Shown one piece after another: positions 1 through 13,656 of a DNA stretch of 64,000 bases. The stretch is from Paragonimus westermani. Taxonomy: Eukaryota > Platyhelminthes > Trematoda > Plagiorchiida > Troglotrematidae. The stretch is from positions 278,623 to 342,622 of the forward strand of contig QNGE01000104.1 of assembly GCA_008508345.1 (NCBI GenBank), in the 5' to 3' direction. The position numbers were made by a program, and so were the translations under genes. The stretch's first letter is position 1; every line of letters starts with the position of its first letter. Below the pieces are notes generated by a model that saw nothing but the letters and a program-made list of their open reading frames with translations, made no database searches and was not told where the DNA came from.

Positions 1-3000
1 CCATTTATAGGTCAAGATAGATTCTAATCTCTATTCTGCGCTTCCTGTGTGATGTGTCCTGTCATCGCTGAAACTGGTGACAGAATCTTCTATTCAGGAA
101 AAAACTAAATATAATTTGAGTTTCAACTAAAGCTGATTGCGGCTCTGGAATTCGCATGAACTTCACATCTTGCTGTTTTCGAAAAGAAACCCTAAATTCA
201 AGTTGTGTTCTTGTTAGAGCTCTTTAGTAACGCACATCCGCGCCATTATCCAGATTGTTGTATTTGTAGATATTAAAACGGCAATCAGTTTGGATTGCTG
301 TTCTATCTACTTGGGTGAAAATACCCCACCAGTTATCAACAAAGAAATAAATGCTCTGAGAATTCAGCACTTGTGATCACAACCTGGGTTACCTGCTGTG
401 CGGTGACACTGAGCACTGTCGGAGCGCCTACCTAGTTAATCAGGCAGGCAGACTTACACAGTACACGTGTTTGCTTTGTGTATGCCTTATGCGATCTGAT
501 GTGATAATTCCATGTCATAACAGTATCAAACCAAACAACTACGAATTCACAAGTCGCACATTATCATAAGATGAACATTTGTCAACAGCACATGGAAAAA
601 AGGACGTTTTCGGAGTAGATTTCATCTCTAAACATGGTCTATCAGAGGGATAGAGCGTAGGCCAAGGCTTGACGAACTCATGATTTGCTGGCATTCAATG
701 CAATGTGGTAATGTAAGCAAAATGTCGCGGTTTACTCTCTTTGTTTGACGGGATTCGATGGCATCCAATCAGACCAAGCCCACGCTGTGCGAAGTACGAG
801 GGGGAAATGCTGCTGAAAATATAACGTTCTTTGAATTGGACAACTTATTTATGCTGGAAATACAAAAAGCTAAACTGTGATTGACCTTCTCTTTGGTTGA
901 ACTTATCCAGAAAAAACAGTGAAATTGAACAACGAATCAGACGTTTTCCTGTTATAAACGAAGCCTTCTAACGATTGGTTTATTTGTCATGAGGAATCCT
1001 GCGATTACCGAACAATTCGTCAAACTCCTGTTAATTTTGATGAATGCACTGCAACCCCAGTTGCTACTGTACGTCATAAGGAGAAAAATGGATATTTTGT
1101 GTGGATTTAGTGAAGAACTGTTGCGTCAAAATATTATGTTTATGCGATTCAGATCAACAGAAACATAGAAGGCCGACTAACTGTGTTCTGGCAATTATTC
1201 GAAGAGTTCAAGGATAACTAACAGAGCACTAATTAGTGGTAGATGTTCAACTACTTCTTGTGGAAAATTTGAACGGAGCAAATTAAAACAAAATAACACG
1301 ACTTACACCGTAGCAGACTTCACAGTACCAATACTTGTGTTTATTGTAGATTAGTTACGCGAGCATATTTGCGAACCATAGAACAAAACGAAAGAATCCA
1401 AGTTGAAAACACTTCTGACTATCGCCCAAGCATTGTGACTGTCACAGAATGCCTCTAAAACATAATGAACCGGAATGTCTGACTGCGGTTGCCTTTGGAA
1501 TGCGTAGTAAACATTAACTTCTAGCCGAGAATGTAACACAAATTTGACTGCCCGGTTAATTACGCGCTGGGTAGTTGGATTAGGTTTTAGTAACAAACGT
1601 ACAGGTTTACACATTTGTTCTGTTATAGTTGTTTTGTGGTTTGAACATATGGTTGTTTCAATAGCCTATGGTAATCGTCAACAGAGATGCGGTGAAATTA
1701 GTTCTAAGGTAAACAACATGATGTCCGTTCTGTTCAAATTTGACTACAGCCTTATTCTTCGGATAAGCTTTTTTCGTTCTAAATCAACGGTGGCGTGGGC
1801 TTTTTATTTGGTATACTAGACTGAATATGGGCTAATCATCAGTACAAAACCGTAGAACGAACACAGTTATTTGGAAGGATTAGTCTTCGAAAACAACGCA
1901 ACAGATACATAGACGACAAAAAAAAACTTCCTGTCAGTTCCAAATGTGCGTTTTTTACCTTTTCGGACAGAAATTGTTCTTCCTAATAGGAGTTGGAGAA
2001 ATAGCAACCTAATACGACTCTGACAGCAGGCATACAAGCATTTCCGGCCCCGACTTTGACCCGCAGTCCTATCGCCATGGGTACTTAGCACCGTTTGGAT
2101 ACCAGCCAGGAGGCCAAATGCAGTCAATACAGAACACAATTCAGGCCAACTTTGTCTTGCAACTATTTCAAGTCATGATTTGCCCCTCATGCTTTTTTTC
2201 CTAACCACACATGCGGAACATAAATGCGATACGATATACCTGCCGAGTAAGCTTGCGTAAGACGTGACCAGGTTGCCGTAAATGATTAAACAAGACTACT
2301 TAGCCCAATAGGAAGACATCTTTTCTCAATGCAGGTCATTGCAATTCAGCACTGATTACTTGGTATTGCCACTATATATGAGGAATATTACTTAGCCAAC
2401 ATTATTTAGTGTTCGATGCCACTAGTGGTGAAACCATTCCGAGGTTTACACAGGTCAACGCCGATTACAACTTTGAAGGAAAAATGAGGGAACCGGTATC
2501 TTCACTGTACTCCACTACAGATAGAGAAGGGTGATGACAGTGTGTCAAAATTCATACCTTAACTTAAGTCTAACTGCATAATGCCATTAGAATGGTGACA
2601 TAGTTCCCAGTTTTCCTCATCCCGTAGAGAGTAGTCCCAGAGGACAGATCTGTTAAAAAGATTGAAGAATGCTCGGACGTCTGCAAACACAAAAGCAGTT
2701 TGTCATTTACAGAGGCGAATTCCATGAGGCAGCTGATGAATGTCAATAACATAACTGATGCAACCACGGTTTGTACAAAATCTAGTTTGTTTCTTGAGGT
2801 ATTGCCCATACTACTTTCTGGATCGTGTGAGCGACAGAGAAGACAGTGAAAGCCTAGGTGCATTTTTACTCATACTAATATTTCGATGGTCGGTACACAT
2901 GTTGAGCAGTCTACTCTGAAAGGTAGAAGCAGTCATTGAGTTCTCTTCAGGGCGACAGAACCATCTTATTATCAGGCACCTTGTTAGAACAGAACGCACA

Positions 3001-4409
3001 GTTCCTCAACAACATCGAACCAGTCATCCTTAAAAATATCCGAAGAAGGACAGGCTGAACCGACTGCTTCATGATCCATCCCAATTTTTGATTTCCCCGC
3101 AGATCTTGGCTCTGCATGGGAACTGTGGATACACAACACACAACAACTGTGCCTGTGTTGAAAAAGCAGATGGCTCAGAGGTCCAGTTGCATAGTGACTG
3201 AATATGTTCCACCCAGCTTTCCAGATACCTTTACAGACCATATAACGGCAAACCGTCTGCTTTGTAGATGATTTTACTAACATTGAGCCATTTAACATGA
3301 ATGATTCGAAAGCTATGGAATAGGTTATTGGAATTCTCAGCTGAAACAGCTCCTCGTACCTCGGTTTCACGTTTTGCTCACTCTGTTTGTGGGTTTTTCA
3401 TGAAGTTGGGAATAACATAGTCAATGTCCGTTCGACAAGTAATGGTTCCGTACAACACGTGTTTTCCTCTGGATCATTAGCTGACTTCGGGCTCTGTTAA
3501 TTGCAAGAGGAAATCCGGATGCCTCTTAAAATTCAAAGCTGACGGGGTACAAGACAAAATCCATACTCTCTAGTTATTTTACTGAAGCTGTACGGCAACA
3601 GACATACATTGGTTTACTTCAGCAACTAAAATACTGCAGGCCCATGCTCGTCGGATGTGCAGGTTCCACCTCCGATCAACCACGTCTATGTATTGTTAAG
3701 CTCTCGACCGTATCATCCGAGAACTTCCTAAACAGATTAAGAGCCGCTCCTATTCTTCCACTGGGCCTACACTAAGTACTTGCGACTAATTAGAAATTTG
3801 GAAGCACTTATATAAGATGTTAATCTCACAATGTTCCCTAGTTGTAGCAGCCTGACCGCAGAATCCTTACCATTCGTTCATATGACCCTTGTATTGTGTT
3901 TGGTCTAGGTTTCCTACTTTACTGTCCTGGCGCTCTTCCAACTTCTCTCTCATCCGTAACTTTTTGTTCGTACCACAACTGCCTGGAACTATGCACTGTT
4001 ATTCACAACCGTTGTCCTTTGTGACGAGTATGGATCCCAAAACAATCCACATGCAAACTGAACAATCTAGTTGAGGTAGAGTTTGACAAAGTGTTGCGTA
4101 AGTTTCACCAGAAAGTAGCGCAGTTCACAATAGCCAACCCAAACTGGTAGTTGTCCACTGCCGTCTGTCATCTTGTAGTGCATTAGACCACGTGACGGAC
4201 TGTTCCGACAATGAAATCCTGTTGTTCAGAGATGTCCTGGCATTAATATGCAGGTTGTGTGCTACCGTACCATTTGTGGTGAGAACAGGCCAGTGGAGGG
4301 CAGGTGCTAGCTGTAACGAAAAGTACACACACACACAGACCCATTTAATTGCCTAATTTCCTTTCGGTCTAAACTATCTTTGCTAAACAGTTCATTTGTA
4401 TGCTAATCT
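1..4409. other. No supportable gene; unique-looking AT-rich DNA
   Basis: I see no gene, RNA or recognisable mobile element here. The longest open frame is 128 codons on the minus strand (2984-3370). It holds a possible donor-like GTATCT and a possible acceptor, but it resembles no family I know, and frames of this length are expected by chance in DNA of this composition and size. Short frames at 1351-2139 and 2570-3141 look equally random. Confidence 0.5.
4325..4336. repeat. (AC)6 microsatellite
   Basis: Six AC dinucleotide units in a row are directly visible. This is an ordinary simple repeat with no gene nearby. Confidence 0.85.
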
Positions 4410-4533
4410 GTGGATTTTGTTCTTTTCCAACAACTCGCAACATGAACATGTAATTAGCCCAATTGCAACATGCTGAAGTTTAGGCCACCACAATCTACCT
4501 AGCCAATGTTCACTGGTCGCGTGATTCATTTGG
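4410..4533 (-). pseudogene. Possible Ty3/gypsy-type integrase zinc-binding remnant
   Basis: The minus-strand frame reads H-x4-H followed by LWWPKLQHV and then CSCCELLEK, that is a His-His/Cys-x2-Cys arrangement with a WWP block. In retroviral-type integrases of Ty3/gypsy elements the N-terminal zinc-binding domain has the order HHCC, and a conserved WP pair lies between the histidines and cysteines. Against this, the spacing between the second His and the WWP is several residues too short, and I see no adjacent RNase H, core DDE domain or LTR. It may be a deleted fragment of an old element or a coincidence. Confidence is low. Confidence 0.2.
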
Positions 4534-6147
4534 ACGTCATGACAACCAGTGGGGTTACCGAAGGTCAGTTTTGTGGCGTCCGTTGCCCGGATGTCAACCC
4601 CCGATGACACCAGACGATGTGTAATCACCACAGCTATTGCCCGCATTCATGGCGCCCTTTGACGAGACTGTCAAAGGATTCGTCCCGTGACAACTGACAA
4701 CCGATGCTAAGCTTACAAACAGGTGCCACGGTGAGTTTTGTGATAACCTTTTCTCTAGCCGCAGGGACCACTAGACCATAATGTGGATGTTGTGGGCATT
4801 ATAGTCAAACATGACATGTATGTCGTGAATCATTAAAAGAGTGAACTCTTGGTATCATTGTTCCCTCACCCGCTGACGGAGATGTGAGCTGAACGATCAC
4901 TGTGTGCACCGACTCAACAATAGCCACATAGACAAGCAGGGAACAGATGCTAGTTGACAGTGTAGGGAGACTGAATTTACTGGTCCGACATTTACTTCAT
5001 GCACAGCTTCTAGAGTATACTCCTAAATAAAATAACTAACTTGCATTTCATTTATGTATTCACATCATCTTCTCTCCAGTCATGAGGATGGACTGCCAAT
5101 TCAGTTATCATAAAGGAAACACACCAAACTGTCACATCTTACTGCTTGTAAAATTCGAGCGATGTACGTTCCACAACAGACGTCCCGACGTTGATGACAT
5201 AACAGAGGCCTCCCCATATGCAGGTAAAGATGATTGTCACTGATCGATATATTTCCTCACTCAACTTATGGTATAAGAACACAAAAGTCGGAGCAGTAAC
5301 AGTGTAATACACTAGTTAATAAGACGGAGTGTAATGCTATATATAGGTTCAAAACAGGAAATGAACGGTGAACATGTTTAATCTTATCAATGTAACACCA
5401 AGTTGAATGTCATTCACAAGCAATCTTAGGTTTCTGGATTCAGATGTGTTAAGCACCCTCTATCGTCTGCGTTCAGTTTCTCGGTGTGTACCCATACCAT
5501 CTGTTAGGGAAGGATGTAGACTGTTTTGTGATGTGTTGGCATATACCCAAGTCAGATGAACTTTTTGATCATAATTATCTATCGATTTTTATAAGGTTCT
5601 TACCGTGTTTTATCTTCAATGAAATAAGATTATGACACCTAAGGACAAATTTCGTTTTAGTGAACTGTTATCAAAAACATATTCGTAGGGCCTTTGTTAA
5701 ACCGACTCCAATTTATCAGTATATATTCAATAATTTTATAAAGACAGATAGTCTCAGCGTAGCCAGATTACACGGGACGTGGTTCACATAAGTAGTATTC
5801 GTTGTGTTAGAGGAGAGATATAAAACGCTTGATGCTAACTGGCTGTTATGCTACGGTTTACGGTTCCGTGTCATTATATGTATGCGTAATTGTGCTGTCT
5901 CAGTGTGCTATCTAAGCGCTCATTGAGGGTTCATATCATGTAATAAAAGACTGGGAGATATTTCACAAGGCTGATGTGGTACAAACACGGTGATTATGAA
6001 AACGTATGAAATATGGACGCTAAAGTCCCCAATGCAGCACCACTAGTTTAGCATTCAAGAATGACTTCTGGACAGTCACTATTCGTAGTTAGCTGACAAA
6101 AAACACATTTTATCGAAGGATTGACAGTTGAAGTTTTTCCAAACCAG
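4534..6147. other. Stretch without recognisable features
   Basis: No open frame, repeat or structural element that I can support was seen. Short AT-rich runs occur but no clear tandem repeat. Confidence 0.5.
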
Positions 6148-6240
6148 TGTTCCCCAACTTTTAGTCTACCACTCCTTAGCACACTAGGGGCGGTATCGTT
6201 GCTTCCTAGCTCTCTAAGTGCGGTGTCATCGTCTTCCCAC
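6148..6240 (+). mobile_element. Possible hAT-type transposon end (non-autonomous)
   Basis: The sequence starts near CAGTGTTCCCCAACTTTT and continues with a run listing short C-rich blocks. hAT superfamily elements typically begin CAGNGGTTCCCAACCTTTT, so the start matches in most positions. A 121-codon minus-strand frame (6048-6413) crosses the site but is probably an accidental by-product. I could not find the opposite inverted end or an 8-bp target duplication, so this may be a solitary truncated end. A better match of the same kind is at 21376. Confidence 0.3.
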
Positions 6241-9200
6241 TCAACGTATATTGGGACAACAGTGATTTTAGAACATTGACAACCAAACATGCTTCTTGAA
6301 GCAGTCAAATATAAAACTACCAAAGGCGAACAGGATGCCTGAGCTCGGTTCAACCATAACAGCTTAGAAACATCAGACTGAAGGCAATTTAGAAAACCAT
6401 CAGATATCCACATTCAGACATCTGAACCTTCCTTCAGTCATCCCTCTCCAGTTCACTTTCTCACAACTATCTTCCTACGTCCTCACCTCGCATTCAAAGG
6501 ACTATACCATCCAGTCGGGAAAAGCTAGACGACGAGCTAAGGTTCTGTTCGATAGCCAAGCGTCTATTTCAATTTGTGATGACCTATCCTTGTCGAAACA
6601 TTCTATTTTTCCCCATTTTAGACGTCACAAACAAAAACATTAGAATGCTATTGATTATGGTAATGGGTTCTATTCTCCAGGTAGGATGGGGTGATTATTG
6701 CTCACGGTTTCGGACAATATTACCACTGCATCTCCAAATAAATAATAGGATTAGTTAAGAGCATTTCAATAATGGATTACCAGTGACAGCCTCGTGAAGT
6801 GCTGTTTTCTTTGCAAGGTGTCGTGAGGTTTCAGGTTAAATGACCAATTTGCCTCGTTCGATAATAGCGTGCTGCTCGAGCGTGCATACGATATTGTCAG
6901 AAGAATCACAGTATATCAATCAAAAGAGGACGGTTTGATAGATTCTTTTCTCTCTACTAACTTCCGAAGTCAAATGAATGTCAGAACTTACGTGTGTTTT
7001 GGTTCGCCCTCAATGTATTTTCGTAAAGGTACGTCTAACCCACATCTAGATCGGTTCCAGCCAGACCGTCTTAACTAGAGGAAGTATTTTAATATCTTGA
7101 TTATTTCGGGGATCAGTCTGGTTAAGCACGTGCTTTCCTTGTCGTTCAACAGTAGATGTATGTTGTTTTAAGTAAGGTGATTACAGCTACTGTCGTCATT
7201 TTAAAAGTCGAGATTCGGGTTTTGTATAGATTAGCCTACCTCGTCCCAGATAGCATCAACCATATGCTATGTGTAAAAATCTAACATCCTCTCTAAGCGG
7301 TCGACTTGAGAACAATTCTGTACCACGGCAAATATCTCGGTCGTTCGGTCGCAGCTTAAGGTCTAGCTCACGTGCCTCGATGGAACAGCGCCTAGAACCC
7401 ACAACAATCCCAACGCCCCGTCACCCTGACGAATGCTACGGGTTTAGAGCCGAACTATGGAACAAACATAGGTTTATGCCGTTGACAGAATGATGGTCCT
7501 ACAGTCGTCAATCTTCGTCTCTGTCAGACCTACCAAGTATAAAATTTCCAGCAGGATCCGATGACCTATGATGCATGCTCAGTTCGAATGTGTACCTTTC
7601 AAAGTAGCGAAATCTAGTCGACTTTGACTCCGACTGCGACATGCAATATGTTTGTGCATGTCCACGTGTGGGTGGGTGTGAGCAAAGGGAGAGTGAGTTC
7701 CCCATCAGATCCTCACACAAGATCACGTGCATAAATCTACGCCATTTGCTCAGCCTTGCTCACGTTTCACGCAAACCCTAATTTCCGTCATGTTCCCGCC
7801 TTTCGTGAGAGATGGTTTGTGCGCTCACGTGTGTGAGTACGTATGCACATCTGCGTTTATATTTACACAGTCTGCCACGTGTAAAGAGACAACTTTGACG
7901 GAACACCCGACTAAAGCCCACATAATGGTACTGACTAGACAACAGTACAACGAACACAGTCGAAATAACCATGGTAGACATCGTAATAAGTTATATTTTG
8001 GAAAGGCGCAGTTTTGCTCCTGATTTTCGCACATGTAATGATGGTTAAACCGAAACAATTGGAACGACGAATAAATTTCCGAGTTTTGATTAAGTGAATC
8101 ATGGGTTGGTGTGTTTAAAAATAATTTGTGGCTTGTTTATTGAACACCTGATAGGTTGGTTTACACTTCTCATGGAGGGGTTGAACTACAAACAGCGTGT
8201 GAAGAAATTTTGTCTCAATATCCATATAACATACTTGCTGGTGTAATCAACGTTCTTCCAGAATGATCCAAAGGAATCAAAATACTCATCGGAAGATTTT
8301 AAGTTTCTTACAGTGCTGCTCACTTGCATATAACCTAGGCATTTTTACCATCAGCCTCAACCTAAAAATGACCATTCGTCCTCGCAACAAACGCCCAAAG
8401 CAATTCGACGGAATCTCCCTTAAACTAGGTAACCGTACCTTTGAGAAACCGTCTTCTTGTTACGCGGTCACTTTTTTTCTGATGACCGTGATGTGTTTTG
8501 TAACAAAATTATCCTTCACATTTACGGCATTGAGTCTGGAACGTTCGCATCTATCTCTCTCTCTAGGCAGAAGTGATTTTGCCACTCTATGTTCAAATTT
8601 CCGCGTGCGTTAATCTATGGATAAATAATATTCACTTCTCCCAGTTGCATTAAATGCATACAGTATACAGTGGTTAACTGTCTTATAATCACGTAAATGC
8701 AGTTAACCTTAAACAAACAATTTTCGACGATATAATGGAAATTAGACTGTGTGCGTTTACGTTACCATTGTCGGTTCAGTCATTACAATTTATTATATTG
8801 CATTAGAAATTTTGGCACTGTGGTAGTAAACGTTGTTGAAGAACAACAGTCAAAGAACATAAATAAATTTATGACTAAAACTTTATGTTTACTTTCAACA
8901 AACAGTGCAAAGTGAACTTTAAGAAATGCGCAAATGCAAATTTCTCGTTATCCTCATAATTCCCGATGCATATTTAATTTCGACTGAGGAGAAACTGTAT
9001 AAACAGGGTGATTGTCCAAAGCGTTTAAAAATTTTAAGTCAATCTGAAGCGGAAATTTTAGTTAAGTTTTAAGTATCGTCCACAAGTAGAGCAAACGTTC
9101 CACTTTTTATGACCAATTTTACAACTGTAGTTGTTTTGAATAGCTAACCTGAAATATCGGAGAAAATACCAACTTCGCTTGTATCCTAAGTCGGCGAGTC

Positions 9201-12200
9201 CGTTTTAACCTATGAAAAGCAGCATGAATTCGTAGTTGCTCAGGAGAGGGAAGAGTATTGCTTGAAGCAGTGTCTGAATAGCCACCCTAATCGGACAACT
9301 TCAGTCTGCCTTACTCCCAACTGCTTCAATTTGCTCTCATTAACTCGAATAGCTATAAACTAGCAAAAACATTCTTAAATTGAAGTTTCAAGGTGATAGA
9401 TCAAATTGACTAGTGATCACTAGTGAGCAAGGAACACTATGTAAATTAGACATGCAAAAATAAATCAACGGGCACTGGGTTTAACAAGCCCAGACGTTCC
9501 CGCTTGGTTGTACGTTTCTATCCAACCACATGTTATTGACCAACATGGTTTTGGTTTGAGCTCTTCTGGTGAGCACTCCGGATATTAGAGGACTGGAACG
9601 AGCACAGAAGTAGGCTTTACTTCGGTTGGGTTAAATCCCATTGAACAGCAGCAATGATCTAGACAACGGTAGATGAATAACTAACATCCGAAATTACGAA
9701 ATGGCATCACGTATGACTTTTGAAACCGTGTTTGCGAACAACGGGAAGGAATCACTCCAAGTGGTCGTTCGGAGAGCGTACTCATCACTAGTGTTTACAC
9801 GTTGGACACTGTCACCTCTGCCTTCAGTTGCGAATCTTTGTAGTCGGGCACCTCTGTTACGTCACACAGAGGATAGAGAGTGAGATCATTCAAACGGATT
9901 ACTGTACAAGTGTGCCGTTACTCACTGAAAACATCTGGGAATCCTAAGGAGATGAACGGCTTAAAGCGAAGAGTCGAGATAGATACTCTGAAGGAAACAG
10001 TGGCTCTGATTGACCCCTTGCTACTGTTGTTCAAGAGTCACATACTCAAGGGTGTTCTAAGGTTAATCCTATCGGGAATGAGTTTGTTAGCCGAAATGGA
10101 TAGCAAAGCTTTTCACTGAATGAAGTTACTTGAGATTAGTTTTCGCAGTAACGGTGTTCGTGTCACTAAGGTCGTCACACTGAACAAATAAAGAGCTTAG
10201 TTGACGGTTGTTGGTGAGTATATGTTGGGTGTTTGTCAAGGACTACCTTAATGTGAGCTGGTTATGAACAAATAGAACCACGGATGAGTAATTTTTCACG
10301 TTCGAATTGTTATTTTATCTCATTTATATGCTGGGACCTCATGTATACAAAGTGGAATGCCTACAACAACTGCGTGGTCCTCTGAGACATTGCCTCAAGG
10401 TCGCACTAATCTGATGTTCGTGGGACTGATATTCCTTTCAGACTGGATGGCAGGTGGTACGTTGTACTGGAAAACTGTTGACGCCAAAGGTCTCATAAAA
10501 GATGTGCATCCGTGAACTTCCACGAAGTGACTCACGTTCATCCGGACGCAATTCCATATCCAAACATGACCCCTGGATTCTAATAAGTTAATAACTGCTG
10601 TTAACTTATCACCTTTGATCCTTTTTAAGCGATGTCTTGTAAATCGTTTAAATAACATGCAAACTTAACTTAGAAATCTACTTTTCACATTACCATTAAC
10701 GTTCAATATATCGAAAACGATAAAAAGACCGTCAACAGTGCCAAGAAAGAATAAAAATGGTTATTTTTGTCTCATTCGTTTTACAGACACTATGACAATC
10801 TAGGTCCTTCCGAACAGTGTGACACATACAGACGAATTAAACGTTGGTATGGGAAACACATAAAGGTTCATACTAACATCATATTTGCAAACGAAACTAA
10901 TCGAACAAATAGCCAAGTTAACGAAAAACATTATCTGCCACAGGATTTTAAGTTCGCAAAGTCAATAAACACGGATATAAATTACAGGGAAGGGTCACTG
11001 GAATACTGAGTATTCGTAAATAATTTGGGACATACATAAACAAATATGGAGATTAAGCAACAATGTCTTAAATTGATCCTTCACAGTTAATTATGCACAA
11101 TTTCAACCAATAGTCAAAAATTTAAACTACAGTCGTTCATATCAGTTGGCTGTTAACTTAAGCTTGGAGGTTTGGATTCCCCTAAATCCGGCACTGCTTA
11201 CACTTTGTCACAGCTTTCGCATTCATGTAAACTTTTCTACTCTTATTAACTTTCAGTAATAGTACATAATCTTTCATGAACTGAAATGTTCATCCCACCC
11301 CTCGCAATTTTTGAGTGAGCAGGGCAATTACGATTGCGTTGGAGTTGCAGTAGATGTAAGCGAATCATCTTACAGAATGCTTAATCCCGACCCCATTTGG
11401 ATAGTGTCCAGTTTGTTCAGTCACTTCAGTACGAGAATAAAAGACCTTTTTCACCCCAGCTTCTAAGTGAAGTTGAAGCAACTGACAAATGTCTTATTTA
11501 TTGAAGTAATGTTCAACTTGTGATAATTTGGATAACTCAGTTAGCATCACGTGGCACTGTATAATCAGCTGTTTGTTAACCGGTGGAGGAAACAGTATTT
11601 GACCCGCTTGCTAATATTTTGTTAGTAAATGTGTTGTAAGCTGGAGCTATCTATCTGCAGTAACTGGTCCCAGGGTGGCCAAGCCTGACAGATTCTCTAG
11701 TTTGGGCTGAAAAGACAAAATTATCTTACAGGGGATCAGGGTCAGTATGGGAATCAATGGGAGAAACTGAGTAAATTCACTGGTCATATAACCAGTAAAT
11801 ATTAGGTCACAAGACACCAGATAAAAAGATATGGGGCGATCCAAACAAGTAGATAATGTCCGTTGGATAGAACCCTTTTGCCAGATAGTAGAGCTAAGCA
11901 AGCAGTAGGCAAACACCACTGAGTCAAGTATTTCAGACTTGTGTGTTTACAGCCAAACAAAATTTAATGCGGACGCTATAAGAAGAAAAACACATCGATG
12001 CACAGACGGGTGGTGTGTGTCACCACACCTTTCGTTTAAATGTATGACTACTTACTAAGATGAAGTAGAACAATTTATTGGCAAATTTAGAAAAGAAATT
12101 AGCTGTCGTTGATTGGATTGTAAACGTTATGTAACTATCATCTCACAAGTATAGGCTAAGGGTAACAAATTCTGGGATCCAAACCAAAGGGCTCATGCAA

Positions 12201-13640
12201 AAACGGATTTTATAAGTATGGAAAACGAAGACAGGTGAGTAGTAGTAACCGAGTAGGGTGAGCGGACAGGCATAACACAACTGCGATCGCAGTCAGACTA
12301 ACACCATGGAATATGCACAGTTCACTTCATCCGAAGGTTTCGGCCACCATGTTCCACGACCGATAAGGCCTGACCACTCGCACACCTCTCTGAACCGTTT
12401 CTGAGCTTGAAAGGCAACGCTGGTCTGGGAACGAGCATGCATCAGTGGGTGCAAATGGACGAAATAAAAATACGATATTTCCCCAACGGATTGTGTTATC
12501 GTGACAGTTTTCCACCACAGGATAGACACCGGAAAGCTGCATTGATAAACGACGAATGTGTGTAAATTACTGGGGGACTAATAGAAAACTAACAGCTTTT
12601 TCTGTAGAATCTGAGATACGTCATGCTGTGTTTTTAGGTCTAACACGCCGTTTGTGGACTCTGACGTAATGCTTTGTTGCAAAGCTGCCACAACGACAAG
12701 CATCGTTTCGCATGCTTCAATTCTTGGGTCTTGTTATTACGCCCTGTTGTTTCACTTCTTGCTAACACATCTGGTTTGACCATTTCATCCAAAGATAGGC
12801 GCCGTGATGAAGGCAACTTGGTGCATCAACGAGATTGGCGTGGGCAGCTTCTTCAAAAATGTTATCCAGAGTGAGGCGCCTTTTCTATGAAAGCCTGGAC
12901 TGAATTAAAAATATCGTGCTCAGATTGGATCAGATTGAGTATCACGCTGAAAACAGATTACACTCGTAGGCCGTGACTATAGGAACGTTGGGTCGTTTTA
13001 AGCGAACCAACTACCGATGGCGATACCATTGTAATTTACAGATGATATTACCTTATGTCATTAGCTGCAAGTGGTTACATGTTCTTGATGTACGTATGTC
13101 TGTGATGATTACAGCATTATACGGAACCACTTGTACACTTCATAAAATAATTAATCGGTCACGACTTTCAAAGGTACCTTTACGTTTTACGTCCCGTTAA
13201 TGGATAGCTGTGAAGAATGACTTAATACGTCTTGCACTTACGTACCTACTCTGTACTAGTCTACTACACACGAGCCGAAACCGCACCTTAGTAAGACATT
13301 TCGACAGTACTACCACGCAACGATGGAAAAAAGGCGTTATTATATCAACCATATCTCCATAGGAGACTTTGAAGATATTTTTCACGGTTTTGTTCACACA
13401 GCATTTTTCTTAAGCCTGATGTTAGGACATGTAGGAAGGTGGTCCCAGAGGTTGCACTGCACTCCAAGATTATGATCATTTTAAGTACCTTCAGTGTTTG
13501 CGGACGTTCCCTGTAGACCCTGACTTTGAAGTAGCCCCCCCGAAAAAAAGATCAAGTGAAGTAGCAACTGCTGACCTTGGATGTCACCCTCTTAGTCCAC
13601 CACAATCGATCTATCGTCGACCGAATTTCTCACCAAGATA
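6241..13640. other. Long stretch without recognisable genes
   Basis: I found only short open frames here, including 116 codons at 8263-8613 (+) and 90 codons at 11647-11919 (-). None resembles a known domain or has convincing exon boundaries at both ends. No tRNA, rRNA or transposon signature was seen. The DNA looks like intergenic or intronic sequence. Confidence 0.5.
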
Positions 13641-13644
13641 ATCT

Positions 13645-13656
13645 CACACACACACA
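13645..13656. repeat. (CA)6 microsatellite
   Basis: Six CA units are visible. A second alternating purine-pyrimidine tract, GT followed by GCGC, lies at about 13883-13898. Confidence 0.8.

Noticed and set aside
6048..6413. 121-codon minus-strand frame with protein-like sequence
   Set aside because: It runs straight through a hAT-like terminal sequence, so the peptide is better explained as translated repeat.
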